From Pseudoduganella buxea (lineage in GTDB: Bacteria > Pseudomonadota > Gammaproteobacteria > Burkholderiales > Burkholderiaceae_D): a DNA stretch of 64,000 bases. Where the stretch lies: NCBI RefSeq assembly GCF_009720835.1, contig NZ_WNKZ01000009.1:1-64000 (forward strand). The letters are read 5' to 3'. How positions within the stretch are numbered: position 1 is the stretch's first letter; each line of letters opens with the position of its first letter. The notes below the pieces were generated by a model, which saw only the letters and a list, made by a program, of their open reading frames with translations, was not told where the DNA came from and searched no databases. Position numbers and translations under genes: made by a program. This document shows positions 26,754 through 36,020 of the stretch, in pieces.

Positions 26754-29700
26754 ATGGCACTAATCTCAGGCACCGGCGACGACGATCTCATGGAAGCCAC
26801 CAGTGTGTTCAATGTCACGCTCGCGGGCGGCGCGGGCGACGACGCCTATCTGGTGTATTCCAGCGCGACGAAGGTGATCGAGCAGCCTGGCGAAGGCAAC
26901 GACACCATCTTCACCACCCTGGCCAGTTATACGCTGGGGGCGAACGTGGAGAACCTGGAACACGAAACGGCGATCGGCTTCGTCGGCACGGGCAATGCAC
27001 TGGACAACCTCATCCTCGGCCACAACGGCAACGACCGGCTCGATGGAGGAGACGGCAACGATACGCTGGGGGGCTTCGACGGCAACAATACCCTGCTGGG
27101 CGGCGCCGGCAACGACTACCTGGAAGCGGGCGGCACGACCGACCTGCTCGATGGCGGAACGGGCGACGACACCCTGTTCGGCAACGACGGCAAGTCAACC
27201 CTGATCGGTGGCACCGGCGACGACCGCTTCGTCGCACTTGGCATGGAAGGTCTGGTGGATGGCGGCGCCGGCGCCGACCGCATCTGGATGCCGGGCTCGC
27301 GCAAGGACTATGCCGTCATACGCCTCAATGACAACGATACGCAGTTGCTCGATGCCACCGGCAAGGCGGTCGTGCTGCGCGGCGTGGAAACCATCCAATT
27401 CATCGACAAGACTTACGCCATCGAATCGCTGCGGGCCAAAGGCGCGTCGGCCCTTGCCGAAACCATCACGACGACGGGCGACGGCCAATTGCTGGCCGGC
27501 GGCGGCGGCAACGACACCTATGTCATCGGGCATGCCGCCGCGATCGTGCTGGAGGCGGCCACGGGCGGCATCGATACGGTGCGCACGACGGGCAGCATGG
27601 GCCTGGCCGCCAATGTCGAAAACCTGGAACTGCTGGGCAACGCCGACCTGTGGGGCACCGGCAACGACCTGAAAAACACCATCACGGGCAACGACGGCAA
27701 CAACCTCCTCGACGGGGGCGCCGGTGCCGACACGATGCGCGGAGGCCTCGGCAGCGACCTGTACATCGTCGACAATGCCGCCGACGTCATCGTCGAAGGA
27801 CTGGACGCGGCCAACGTCTACGACATGGTCGAAACGACGCTGGCGACCTACACGCTGGGCCAGAACGTGGAAGACCTGCGCTATGCCGGCACGGCCGCGT
27901 TCACAGGCACGGGCAACGCCGCCAACAACTACCTCCACGGCGCCGGCGGCAACGACAAACTGACGGGCAACGCCGGCAACGACGGTCTGATCGGCAACGG
28001 CGGCAACGACAGCCTGCAAGGCGGCACCGGCAGCGACCTGCTGCGCGGCGGTGCCGGCAACGACACCCTGGACGGCGGCGCCATCGCCGGCAACGACCTG
28101 AACCGGGCGTCCTACGTGGACGCCACGGCCGGCGTCAACGTCAACCTGGCCACCGGCAGGGCCAGCGACGGGCTGAAAGGCACCGACACACTCGTCAACA
28201 TCAACGGCGTGCAGGGCAGCGAGTACGACGACACCATCACGGGCAGCACGGCCCTCGTCGCCGAATCGTTCGACCTGCGCGGCGGTAACGACAGCGTGGA
28301 CGGCGGCGCCATCACGGACACCCTCGGCTATGCCAACCGGAATATGGTCTTCTACGGCTTCTCGACCGAAGCCGTCACCGTCGACCTGGGCCGGCAGACG
28401 GCCACCGGCGCGGACACCGGCTCGGATATGCTGGTCAACATCAACCAGGTAGTGGGCGGACGTGGCCACGACAGCATCACCGGTTCGGACAGCGCCCTGA
28501 TCGAATGGCTCGAAGGCGGCGCCGGCAACGACACGCTGGACGGCGGCGCCGGCACCGATTTCGTCAGCTACATCAATACGGGCGGGCGGGCCGTCACCGT
28601 CAACCTGGGCACGCAAACGGCCACCGACGCCAGCGGCAACACCGACACGCTGGCCAATATCGAGGGCGTGCTGGGCACGAACTTCAACGACACCATCACG
28701 GGCTCGGACGGCACGGCCATCGAGATCTTCACCGGCAACGGCGGCAACGACGTCATCGACGGCGCGGGCGGCATCGACCTGGCCGACTACCTGTCCAGCA
28801 CCACCGCCGTGGCCGTGGACCTGGCCGCGCAGTCGGCGCAGGACGGCCTGGGCGGTACCGACCGGCTGCTCGGCATCGAAGGCGTGCGCGGCTCGGGCTT
28901 GCATGACACGCTGCAGGGCAGCGATGCCGACGAGTCCTTCAATGGCCGCGCGGGCAACGACGTGCTGGACGGCCGTGGCGGCTTCGACGTGGCCGATTAT
29001 TTCGACGCCAGGGCCGGCGTCACGGCCAGCCTCGTCACGGGCAAGGCCAGCGACGGCTTTGGCGGCACGGATACCTTGCTGGCCATCGAAGGCCTGTCCG
29101 GCTCGCGCGACTTCGCCGACCGGCTGACGGGGAACGGCGGCCACAACCTGCTGAGCGGCCTGGGCGGCAACGACACGCTCGACGGCGGCGCCGGCAACGA
29201 CACCTTGGCCGGCAACGGCGGCAACGACAGCCTGCAGGGCGGCCTGGGCGACGATGAGCTGCACACCGATGGCGGCAGGGACACGGTCGACGGCGGCGCC
29301 GGTGCCGATACGCTGGTGCTGGCGGGCGACCTGGGCGACTACGCGCGCGAAAAAGTGTCCGCCACGGACCTGCGCCTGACGCACAAGGCCGGCGGCGACA
29401 CGGTCCTGGTGCGCAATGTCGAACAGTTCCGCTTCGACTCCGGCACCCTGGGCCTGGACGACGTCACGTTCAACATCGCCTCCTCCGCCAACGACACCAT
29501 CGCCAGCACGCAGGCGGACGACGTGCTGGCCGGCGGCGCCGGCAACGACGTGTACGTGGTCAGGCACGACGGCGTAAAGGTCATCGAACTGGTCAACGGC
29601 GGCAGCGACACGGTGCAGTCCGACCGCAGCCATGTGCTGGGCGAGAACGTGGAAGCGCTGGTGCTGACGGGCGAGGCCACCATCGACGGCACCGGCAATG

Positions 29701-31292
29701 CGCTGAACAACGCGATCACCGGCAACGCCGCCGACAACACGCTGGATGGCGGTATCGGCAAGGACACGCTGGCCGGCGGTGCCGGCGACGACTTCTACGT
29801 GATCGACAATGCCGGCGATGTCGTCATCGAACTGGCCGGCGGCGGCAATGACGCCGTGCGTACCACCCTGGCCAGCTACACGCTGGGCAGCGCCGTCGAG
29901 CAGATGCTGTACACCGGCGCCGGCACCTTCACGGGCACCGGCAACGGCCTGGGCAACCTGTTGATGACGATGTCGGCGGCCGGTGCCAGGCTGTCCGGCC
30001 TGGACGGCGACGACACGCTGGTGGGCGGTGCCGGCGCGGACAGCCTGGCCGGCGGCAACGGCAACGATGTGCTGGTCTACAACGGCGGCAAGGACAGCAT
30101 CGACGGCGGCGCCGGCACGGACTCAGTGGTCTTCCTGCCGGGCCTGGACAATTACGACACGGTGCGCACGGGCGAGCGCGAACTGCAGCTGACGGACAAG
30201 GCCAGCCAGGCCGTCATCGTCGTCAGGAATGTCGAGACCTTCCACTTCGGCCAGCAGGCTTATGATTTCGCCGACCTTGCCGGTGCGGGCAATCCCGGGT
30301 CCTGGGGCGACCGCGTCACGGGCACGGTGGACAACGACCTGCTGGATGGCAAGGGCGGCGCCGACACGATGACCGGCCTGGATGGCGACGACCGCTACAC
30401 CGTCGAGAACAAGGACGACGTCATTGTCGAACAGGCCGACGGCGGCACCGACACGGCGCTGGTGACCATCGCCACGGCCGCGACCTATGTGCTGGCCGAC
30501 CATGTCGACAACGCTGTCGTGACGTCGAAGGCAGCCGTCAACGTGACGGGCAACGGCGGCGACAATGTCTTGACGGGCAACGGCGCGGCCAATGTGCTGG
30601 ACGGCGGCAGCGGCAACGACACGCTCGACGGCGGCGCCGGCAACGACCGGCTGCTGGGCGGCGCGGGCGACGACGTCTACCGCGTCGACACAGTGGGCGA
30701 CAAGGTGGTGGAATTGCCCGGTGCGGGCACGGACACGGTGCAGACCTCGCTGGCCACCTATACGCTGGCGGCAGACGTCGAGACGCTGTATTACACCGGC
30801 ATCAACGGCAAGGCGGGCAACTTCACGGGCACGGGCAATGCGTTGGACAACCTGATCGTCGGCAACGACGGCAAGGACAAACTGGCCGGCGGCATCGGCA
30901 ACGACAGGCTGGAAGGTGGCCTGGGCGCCGACACGCTGACGGGCGGCGCGGGCGGGGATGCCTTCGTGCTCGGCCACGATGCGCTGGACACCGTCACTGA
31001 TTTCGTGTCGGGCAGCGATCGCCTCGTGTTCCATGAACAGGGCGACCTGGTGTTCCTGCAGACGGCGGCGAAAACGCTGTCGGCCGCTGCCGCCGTGGCC
31101 GCTATCGGTGACGCCAGCCATGCCGACGGCACCCTCTTCGTGCTGGCCAATGCCGCCGCCACCGGCATCTTCGTCTACACGGCCGCCGACGGCGACGCCG
31201 TGGTCTCGGCCGCCGAGCTGACCCAGGTCGCCATCCTGACGGGCGTGAGCAAGGTCACGGCGGGCGATATCGCGTTCGACGGCCTGCCCTGA
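26754..31292 (+). CDS. Large RTX (hemolysin-type calcium-binding repeat) protein, predicted type I secretion substrate
   Basis: 1512-aa protein with no signal peptide. It is composed almost entirely of repeats: GGxGxDxLx nonapeptides (predicted Ca2+ binding) separated by three recurring spacer modules. These are about seven copies of a YTLGxxVExL...GTGNxLDN module, five of a VNLATGxASDGxGGTDTL...IxG module, and three of a DY...VLVRNVExFxF module. No protease, lipase or adhesin domain is recognised. The last 130 residues contain DTVTDFVSGSDRLVF, typical of type I secretion C-termini. No type I secretion genes are nearby. ATG has AGGGATG upstream. Confidence 0.9.
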   Translation: MALISGTGDDDLMEATSVFNVTLAGGAGDDAYLVYSSATKVIEQPGEGNDTIFTTLASYTLGANVENLEHETAIGFVGTGNALDNLILGHNGNDRLDGGDGNDTLGGFDGNNTLLGGAGNDYLEAGGTTDLLDGGTGDDTLFGNDGKSTLIGGTGDDRFVALGMEGLVDGGAGADRIWMPGSRKDYAVIRLNDNDTQLLDATGKAVVLRGVETIQFIDKTYAIESLRAKGASALAETITTTGDGQLLAGGGGNDTYVIGHAAAIVLEAATGGIDTVRTTGSMGLAANVENLELLGNADLWGTGNDLKNTITGNDGNNLLDGGAGADTMRGGLGSDLYIVDNAADVIVEGLDAANVYDMVETTLATYTLGQNVEDLRYAGTAAFTGTGNAANNYLHGAGGNDKLTGNAGNDGLIGNGGNDSLQGGTGSDLLRGGAGNDTLDGGAIAGNDLNRASYVDATAGVNVNLATGRASDGLKGTDTLVNINGVQGSEYDDTITGSTALVAESFDLRGGNDSVDGGAITDTLGYANRNMVFYGFSTEAVTVDLGRQTATGADTGSDMLVNINQVVGGRGHDSITGSDSALIEWLEGGAGNDTLDGGAGTDFVSYINTGGRAVTVNLGTQTATDASGNTDTLANIEGVLGTNFNDTITGSDGTAIEIFTGNGGNDVIDGAGGIDLADYLSSTTAVAVDLAAQSAQDGLGGTDRLLGIEGVRGSGLHDTLQGSDADESFNGRAGNDVLDGRGGFDVADYFDARAGVTASLVTGKASDGFGGTDTLLAIEGLSGSRDFADRLTGNGGHNLLSGLGGNDTLDGGAGNDTLAGNGGNDSLQGGLGDDELHTDGGRDTVDGGAGADTLVLAGDLGDYAREKVSATDLRLTHKAGGDTVLVRNVEQFRFDSGTLGLDDVTFNIASSANDTIASTQADDVLAGGAGNDVYVVRHDGVKVIELVNGGSDTVQSDRSHVLGENVEALVLTGEATIDGTGNALNNAITGNAADNTLDGGIGKDTLAGGAGDDFYVIDNAGDVVIELAGGGNDAVRTTLASYTLGSAVEQMLYTGAGTFTGTGNGLGNLLMTMSAAGARLSGLDGDDTLVGGAGADSLAGGNGNDVLVYNGGKDSIDGGAGTDSVVFLPGLDNYDTVRTGERELQLTDKASQAVIVVRNVETFHFGQQAYDFADLAGAGNPGSWGDRVTGTVDNDLLDGKGGADTMTGLDGDDRYTVENKDDVIVEQADGGTDTALVTIATAATYVLADHVDNAVVTSKAAVNVTGNGGDNVLTGNGAANVLDGGSGNDTLDGGAGNDRLLGGAGDDVYRVDTVGDKVVELPGAGTDTVQTSLATYTLAADVETLYYTGINGKAGNFTGTGNALDNLIVGNDGKDKLAGGIGNDRLEGGLGADTLTGGAGGDAFVLGHDALDTVTDFVSGSDRLVFHEQGDLVFLQTAAKTLSAAAAVAAIGDASHADGTLFVLANAAATGIFVYTAADGDAVVSAAELTQVAILTGVSKVTAGDIAFDGLP

Positions 31293-31297
31293 CGGCG

Positions 31298-31319
31298 TGC
31301 CGGCCCTGGCGGGCCGGCA
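31298..31319. terminator. Bidirectional terminator-like stem between RTX and lipoprotein genes
   Basis: TGCCGGCC-N6-GGCCGGCA, an 8-bp perfect stem between two convergent genes. No U-tract on either strand. Confidence 0.5.
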
Positions 31320-31321
31320 GC

Positions 31322-31537
31322 TTACTGGTTCGCCGCGCCCGGGCCCGCATCGCGCCGGGCGCAGCGGGCCGCGAACTTCTCGCGCACGGCTTCGTCGGCG
31401 ATCTTGCCAATTTCCGCCTGGGCACAGGTAGCGTCGCTGAGCGTCATCTGGTCGGCCTGCAGTTGCGGGTCGACCTTGCTGTTGCAGGCAGCGAGGACAA
31501 CGAGGGAGAGGGCGGCAAGCATCGTCTGGAGCGTCAT
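31322..31537 (-). CDS. Small lipoprotein, function unknown
   Basis: 71-aa protein with a lipoprotein signal ending LAAC (Cys18) and a short hydrophilic mature part with two further cysteines (in DATCAQAE and AARCARR), which could form a disulfide. Size and style resemble small TrbK-like or orphan lipoproteins, but no family can be assigned. It is divergent from the S9-family gene, 97 bp between starts, and convergent with the RTX gene. A longer in-frame reading upstream would overlap the S9 gene and was rejected. Confidence 0.6.
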   Translation of the reverse strand: MTLQTMLAALSLVVLAACNSKVDPQLQADQMTLSDATCAQAEIGKIADEAVREKFAARCARRDAGPGAANQ

Positions 31538-31634
31538 GGTGTGGGCCTGTTCGGTGGAAGGAGCACCGGCAGTGTACGCCAAATGCCGCCAGGCCGGCGC
31601 CGTCGGCCCCTCCCCTTTTTTGACGATTCTTGAA

Positions 31635-33662
31635 ATGATCATGCGTATCCTGTTTTCCTTTTTCACGTGGCTGCTGTGCGCCGCCATGCCGGCCCTCGCC
31701 GCCCCGGGCGCCACGCCCCCGCCGGCCAGTGCCTTCTTCAATAACCCGGGCTTTACCGGCGGCGTGCTGTCGCCCAACGGACGCTTCCTGGCCGCCAAGG
31801 TCGCCGCCAGGACGGACCGCGACGCACTCGTCGTCGTTGACCTGGACGACAATTCCGTCAGCAAGGTGGCCGGCTTCATCGATGTCGATATCGGCAACGT
31901 CCAGTGGGTCAATGACGAGCGGCTGCTGTTCGATACGGTAGACCGGCAGCTGGCCGTGGGAGCGATGCGCTACGCACCGGGGCTGTACACGGCCCTGCGC
32001 GACGGCACCATGTTCCGGCAACTGGCCGAACGCACGAATCCCATCGTGCGCAGTGGCAATGACCGGCGCATGCTGCCCTGGCATACCTACATGATGGACA
32101 GCGTGGGGAAGCAGGATTCCGACTTCGTCCATGTGCGCAATATTTTGTTCAACGGAACCCAGCCGGAAGCGGTGGAACTGCTGCGTCTCAATACCACCAC
32201 GGGCCACACCACCCGCGTGCCGGCGCCCTTCACGGCCATCGCCTGGATGCTCGATCACGACGGCGAACCGCGCCTGGCGACGTCACGGGACGAAGGTGTG
32301 CTGACGGTCTGGCTGCGCGACCGCGCAAGCGGCCAGTGGCGCCCGCTGACGACGCTCAAGGCCTACGTCAACGACGGCAAGTCCTTCTATCCGCTGGGCT
32401 TCGGCCCGGACGGCACGCTGTACGCCACCTCTCACCAGGGCCGCGATCACCGTGCGGTGCACACGGTCGACCTGGCCACCGGTACCATCAGCGCCATGCC
32501 GGTGCTGATCGTGAAAGATTTCGATTTCACGGGAAGGCTGGTGGCAAACGGCCAGCGTCTGCTGGGCCTGCGCTACCTGGGCGAAGCGTACGAGACCGAA
32601 TGGTTCGATCCGGGCTTCAAGGCCATCCAGGCCGATGTCGATGCCCAGCTGCCGAACACGATCAACCTGCTGACCGTGCCGCGCAGCCTGGACGCGAAAA
32701 ACGTGCTGGTGACGGCGTTTTCGGACGCCCAGCCGAAAGTATATTTCATCTATAACACGGCCACGCGCAAGCTGAGCCGGGCCGTGCTGGCCCACGAGCA
32801 GATCAGCGCCCGCACGATGGGGCACCAGCATGTGGTCAGCTACACGGCGCGCGACGGCTTGAAGATTCCCGCCATGCTGACCTTGCCGCCGGGCGTCCCG
32901 GCGCCGGCGGCCGGCCAGCCGCCGGCCCGCCTGCCCATGGTGGTGCTGGTGCACGGCGGGCCGTATGCGCGCGGCAGCCGCTGGGAATGGGACCCGGAGG
33001 TGCAGTTCCTCGCCTCGCGCGGCTATGCCGTGCTGCAGCCGGAATTCCGGGGCAGCACGGGCTTCGGACGGCGCCACTTCGCGGCCGGCCTGAAACAGTG
33101 GGGCCTGGCCATGCAGGACGATATCGCCGACGGCACCCGCTGGGCCATCGCCCAGGGCCATGCGGACCCGGCCCGCATCTGCATCGCCGGCGGCGACTAC
33201 GGTGGCTATGCCACCTTGATGGGACTGATCCGCGATCCCGACCTGTACAAGTGCGGCATCAGCCAGTCCGGCATCACCGACATCAACCTGATGTACACGG
33301 GCCACTGGCGCTCGGCGTACGACCTGCCGCAGGAATTCAAGCGCTACGGCATGCCGCAACTGATCGGCGACCCCGTCACGGATGCCGAGCAGCTGAAGGC
33401 CACGTCGCCGCTGCTGCAGGCGGCGCGCATCCGCCAGCCGCTGCTGCTGGCTTACGGTACCGCCGACCAGCGCGTGCCGTTGGTCCACGGCACCCGTTTC
33501 CGCGATGCCGTGCGCGCCACCAACAAGAACGTCGAATGGATCGAGTACCAGCACGAAGGCCACGGCTGGGCATTGCCGCAGACCCGCATCGACTTCTGGA
33601 CCCGGGTCGAGCGCTTCCTGGCGCGCAACATCGGCACCGGCGCGGCTGCTCCCACGCCTTGA
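31635..33662 (+). CDS. S9-family (prolyl oligopeptidase-like) protein with Asp in place of the catalytic Ser
   Basis: 675-aa exported protein. A signal peptide (FSFFTWLLCAAMPALA) is followed by a beta-propeller-like region (about 30-400) and a C-terminal alpha/beta hydrolase domain. The hydrolase has VVLVHGGPYARG, FRGSTGFG, and the expected Asp (GTADQRVP) and His (HEGHGW) motifs. The nucleophile elbow, normally GGSYGG, reads GGDYGG: codon GAC at 33195-33197. If the sequence is right, the protein is a pseudo-peptidase or uses different chemistry. Start may be ATG 31635 or 31641; neither has a clear ribosome site. Confidence 0.85.
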   Translation: MIMRILFSFFTWLLCAAMPALAAPGATPPPASAFFNNPGFTGGVLSPNGRFLAAKVAARTDRDALVVVDLDDNSVSKVAGFIDVDIGNVQWVNDERLLFDTVDRQLAVGAMRYAPGLYTALRDGTMFRQLAERTNPIVRSGNDRRMLPWHTYMMDSVGKQDSDFVHVRNILFNGTQPEAVELLRLNTTTGHTTRVPAPFTAIAWMLDHDGEPRLATSRDEGVLTVWLRDRASGQWRPLTTLKAYVNDGKSFYPLGFGPDGTLYATSHQGRDHRAVHTVDLATGTISAMPVLIVKDFDFTGRLVANGQRLLGLRYLGEAYETEWFDPGFKAIQADVDAQLPNTINLLTVPRSLDAKNVLVTAFSDAQPKVYFIYNTATRKLSRAVLAHEQISARTMGHQHVVSYTARDGLKIPAMLTLPPGVPAPAAGQPPARLPMVVLVHGGPYARGSRWEWDPEVQFLASRGYAVLQPEFRGSTGFGRRHFAAGLKQWGLAMQDDIADGTRWAIAQGHADPARICIAGGDYGGYATLMGLIRDPDLYKCGISQSGITDINLMYTGHWRSAYDLPQEFKRYGMPQLIGDPVTDAEQLKATSPLLQAARIRQPLLLAYGTADQRVPLVHGTRFRDAVRATNKNVEWIEYQHEGHGWALPQTRIDFWTRVERFLARNIGTGAAAPTP

Positions 33663-33726
33663 GCGGCCCAGTCCATTCATATACAATTGACAATTGTCTT
33701 TTTAAAAACGATGTGTCGACAACACC

Positions 33727-34701
33727 ATGGATGACCTGAAAGAACCCGCCGCGCCCGGCGCTCCTCCTGCCGCGACCGATGCACCGGCGCCCCCGCGGCC
33801 GCGCCGGCGCTGGCTGCGCGCCCTGCTGTATCTGTTCGCCGCGGTCGGCGTGCTGGCGCTGGCCCTGGTCGGCTACGCCGTCTACGACCATTCCAAAAAG
33901 CCCGCGGCGCCGGCGCGCGTGACCATCGACGAGGCGGCCGTGATCGAAAGCATGATGGCCGACACCTACGGCAAATATTCGGCTTCGAAGAAGGGCTGGC
34001 TGTACGTGGGCGAGGACAATCGCACCTACCTGATGCGGGTGGTGCAGCAGGTGAAGATCCCAGACGGCGCCGACGGTGACGAGCTGTATTTCGTCGCCAG
34101 CGGTGGCGGCACTGATGGCGACGGCGCGGTCGTCGGTGTCTTCCACGTGCGTCCCACGGTGCCGCATGACGGCGGCCTGACCCAGGTGAACACGCAGCTT
34201 GCCATGCCGTGGGCGCAGGCGGTCAAGCCCGAGCAGGTGCATTTCGAGGCGCTCAGCGAGAACCTGTGGGGCTGGGTCGTCAAGGTGCAGACCGGCAGCG
34301 ATGCCAAGGTGTCGCCCGTGACCGTCAGTAACATGGTGTTGGCCCCCCATGGCGACGAGATCGCCGTGCTGGGACGCTTCGATGGCGCCAGCGACTTCGA
34401 TCCGGGCGTGCCCTGCGCCGAGGCCAAGGCCGACTGGGATGCCTACGTCAACCACGTGACGCCGGAAGTGGAAGGCGAGGACATCGAGGAGCCGGAAGAG
34501 CCCCTGCGCTGCGACAAGCGTCGCTGGACCTACCGCACCGGTACCGTCAGCGGCAATATTCCCGTGCCGATCACGGTGACGGCCGGCGGCACGCGGGACG
34601 GCCTGCCGGTCGAGCCGCGCAAATGGAAGCTGATGTTCGACATGAAGAGCTTCACCTACAACGTGCCGAACGAGTTGCACGAAACCACCGGCGAAGAGTA
34701 G
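33727..34701 (+). CDS. Membrane-anchored protein of unknown function
   Basis: 324-aa protein not recognised. A Pro/Ala-rich cytoplasmic N-terminus (1-26) with a basic cluster RPRRR leads into one transmembrane helix (about 31-53), then a 270-residue predicted periplasmic domain with many beta-strand-like segments and two cysteines (VPCAEAK, LRCDKR) that may pair. An acidic patch (EGEDIEEPEEP) lies near residue 255. It follows the S9 gene by 64 bp; TTGACA at 33687 hints at its own promoter but the -10 is poor. Confidence 0.7.
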   Translation: MDDLKEPAAPGAPPAATDAPAPPRPRRRWLRALLYLFAAVGVLALALVGYAVYDHSKKPAAPARVTIDEAAVIESMMADTYGKYSASKKGWLYVGEDNRTYLMRVVQQVKIPDGADGDELYFVASGGGTDGDGAVVGVFHVRPTVPHDGGLTQVNTQLAMPWAQAVKPEQVHFEALSENLWGWVVKVQTGSDAKVSPVTVSNMVLAPHGDEIAVLGRFDGASDFDPGVPCAEAKADWDAYVNHVTPEVEGEDIEEPEEPLRCDKRRWTYRTGTVSGNIPVPITVTAGGTRDGLPVEPRKWKLMFDMKSFTYNVPNELHETTGEE

Positions 34702-34787
34702 GCACAAAAGGGGCGCGCCGGCGAAAACGGAGTAAGCTGGCGGCTCGGCCGGCACTGGACCGGCCGCCTTTTCCAAAGGAGACGCGC

Positions 34788-36002
34788 ATGGGCTCTGGCA
34801 GGATTCTGGTGGCACAGGGAGGCGGTCCGACCGCCGTCATCAACCAGTCGCTGGTGGGCGTGGCGCTGGAAGCGCGGCGCTTCCGCGACGTCACGCGGGT
34901 GTACGGCGCGCTGCACGGCGTGCGCGGCATCGTCGACGAGGAGTTCGTCGACCTGACGCAGGAAACCAGCCATAACCTGGAGCTGGTGGCCGCCACGCCG
35001 TCGTCGGCGCTGGGTTCCACGCGCGACAAGCCGGACGAACAATACTGCGCCGAGATCTTCCACGTGCTGCGCGCCCACGAGATCGAGCACTTCTTCTACA
35101 TCGGCGGCAACGACTCGTCCGACACGGTGCGCATCGTCAGCGAACAGGCCCGTGCCGCCGGCTACCCGCTGCGCGCCATCCATATCCCGAAAACCATCGA
35201 CAACGACCTGGTCGGCAGCGACCACACGCCCGGCTTCCCGTCGGCGGCCCGCTTCGTGGCCCAGGCCTTCGCCGGGGCCAACCTCGACAACGCCTCGCTG
35301 CCGGGCGTCTACGTGGGCGTCGTCATGGGCCGCCATGCCGGTTTCCTGACGGCCGCCGCCGCGCTGGGCAAGAAGTTCCCGGACGACGGCCCGCACCTGA
35401 TCTACGTTCCCGAACGCACCTTCGAGCTGGAACGCTTCCTGGCCGACGTCAAGGAAACCTACGCCCGCCACGGCCGCTGCGTCATCGCCGTCTCGGAAGG
35501 CATCCATGACGCCAGCGGCGCGCCCATCGCCACCTTGCTGGCCAAGGACGTCGAGAAGGACGCGCACGGCAACGTGCAGCTGTCCGGCACGGGCGCGCTG
35601 GCCGACCTGCTGTGCGACGCCATCAAGGCCCGCCTGGGCATCAAGCGCGTGCGCGGCGACACCTTCGGCTACCTGCAGCGCTCCTTCATCGGCTGCGTCT
35701 CCGACGTCGACCAGCGCGAGGCGCGCGAAGTGGGCGAGAAGGCCGTGCAGCACGCCTTCTGGGGCGAGCGCGACGGCTCGGTGGCGATCCGCCGCACGGG
35801 CTTCTATTCGGCCGACTACGCGCTGCTGCCCCTGACGGACGTCGCCGGCAAGACCCGCACGATGGAAGACGAATTCATCGCCGCCAACGGCACCGACGTC
35901 ACCGATGCGTTCCGGCTGTACCTGCGGCCCCTGCTGGGGTCGGGAATGCCGGATGCGTTCCGGCTGCGCTGCGCGCGGGTGCCGAAGATTTTGAAACCGT
36001 AA
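34788..36002 (+). CDS. 6-phosphofructokinase, pyrophosphate-dependent type
   Basis: 404-aa PFK-family enzyme interconverting fructose-6-phosphate and fructose-1,6-bisphosphate. Motifs: AQGGGPTAVINQSLVG (9-24), GGNDS (106-110), PKTIDND (134-140), MGRHAGFL. The Asp in GGNDS and the Lys in PKTIDND are the two residues that distinguish PPi-using from ATP-using enzymes (which have Gly at both), so PPi is the predicted phosphoryl donor. ATG at 34788 has AAAGGAG upstream. With fba, pyk and pgk elsewhere in the window it completes the reversible lower/upper glycolysis steps. Confidence 0.88.
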   Translation: MGSGRILVAQGGGPTAVINQSLVGVALEARRFRDVTRVYGALHGVRGIVDEEFVDLTQETSHNLELVAATPSSALGSTRDKPDEQYCAEIFHVLRAHEIEHFFYIGGNDSSDTVRIVSEQARAAGYPLRAIHIPKTIDNDLVGSDHTPGFPSAARFVAQAFAGANLDNASLPGVYVGVVMGRHAGFLTAAAALGKKFPDDGPHLIYVPERTFELERFLADVKETYARHGRCVIAVSEGIHDASGAPIATLLAKDVEKDAHGNVQLSGTGALADLLCDAIKARLGIKRVRGDTFGYLQRSFIGCVSDVDQREAREVGEKAVQHAFWGERDGSVAIRRTGFYSADYALLPLTDVAGKTRTMEDEFIAANGTDVTDAFRLYLRPLLGSGMPDAFRLRCARVPKILKP

Positions 36003-36020
36003 TCCCAAAAGGAAAATTAC

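Noticed and set aside
27195..29633. 812-codon antisense frame inside the RTX gene
   Set aside because: Mirror of the repetitive RTX coding sequence; its Val/Ala/Gly composition reflects repeats, with no domain or ribosome site.
26754..31292. Regular DNA repeats in the RTX gene considered as a CRISPR-like or satellite array
   Set aside because: Period and variation follow the protein repeat GGxGxDxLx; no conserved repeat with unique spacers and no cas genes.
33687..33715. Sigma-70 promoter for the 324-aa membrane protein
   Set aside because: TTGACA is perfect but no acceptable -10 lies 16-18 bp downstream.
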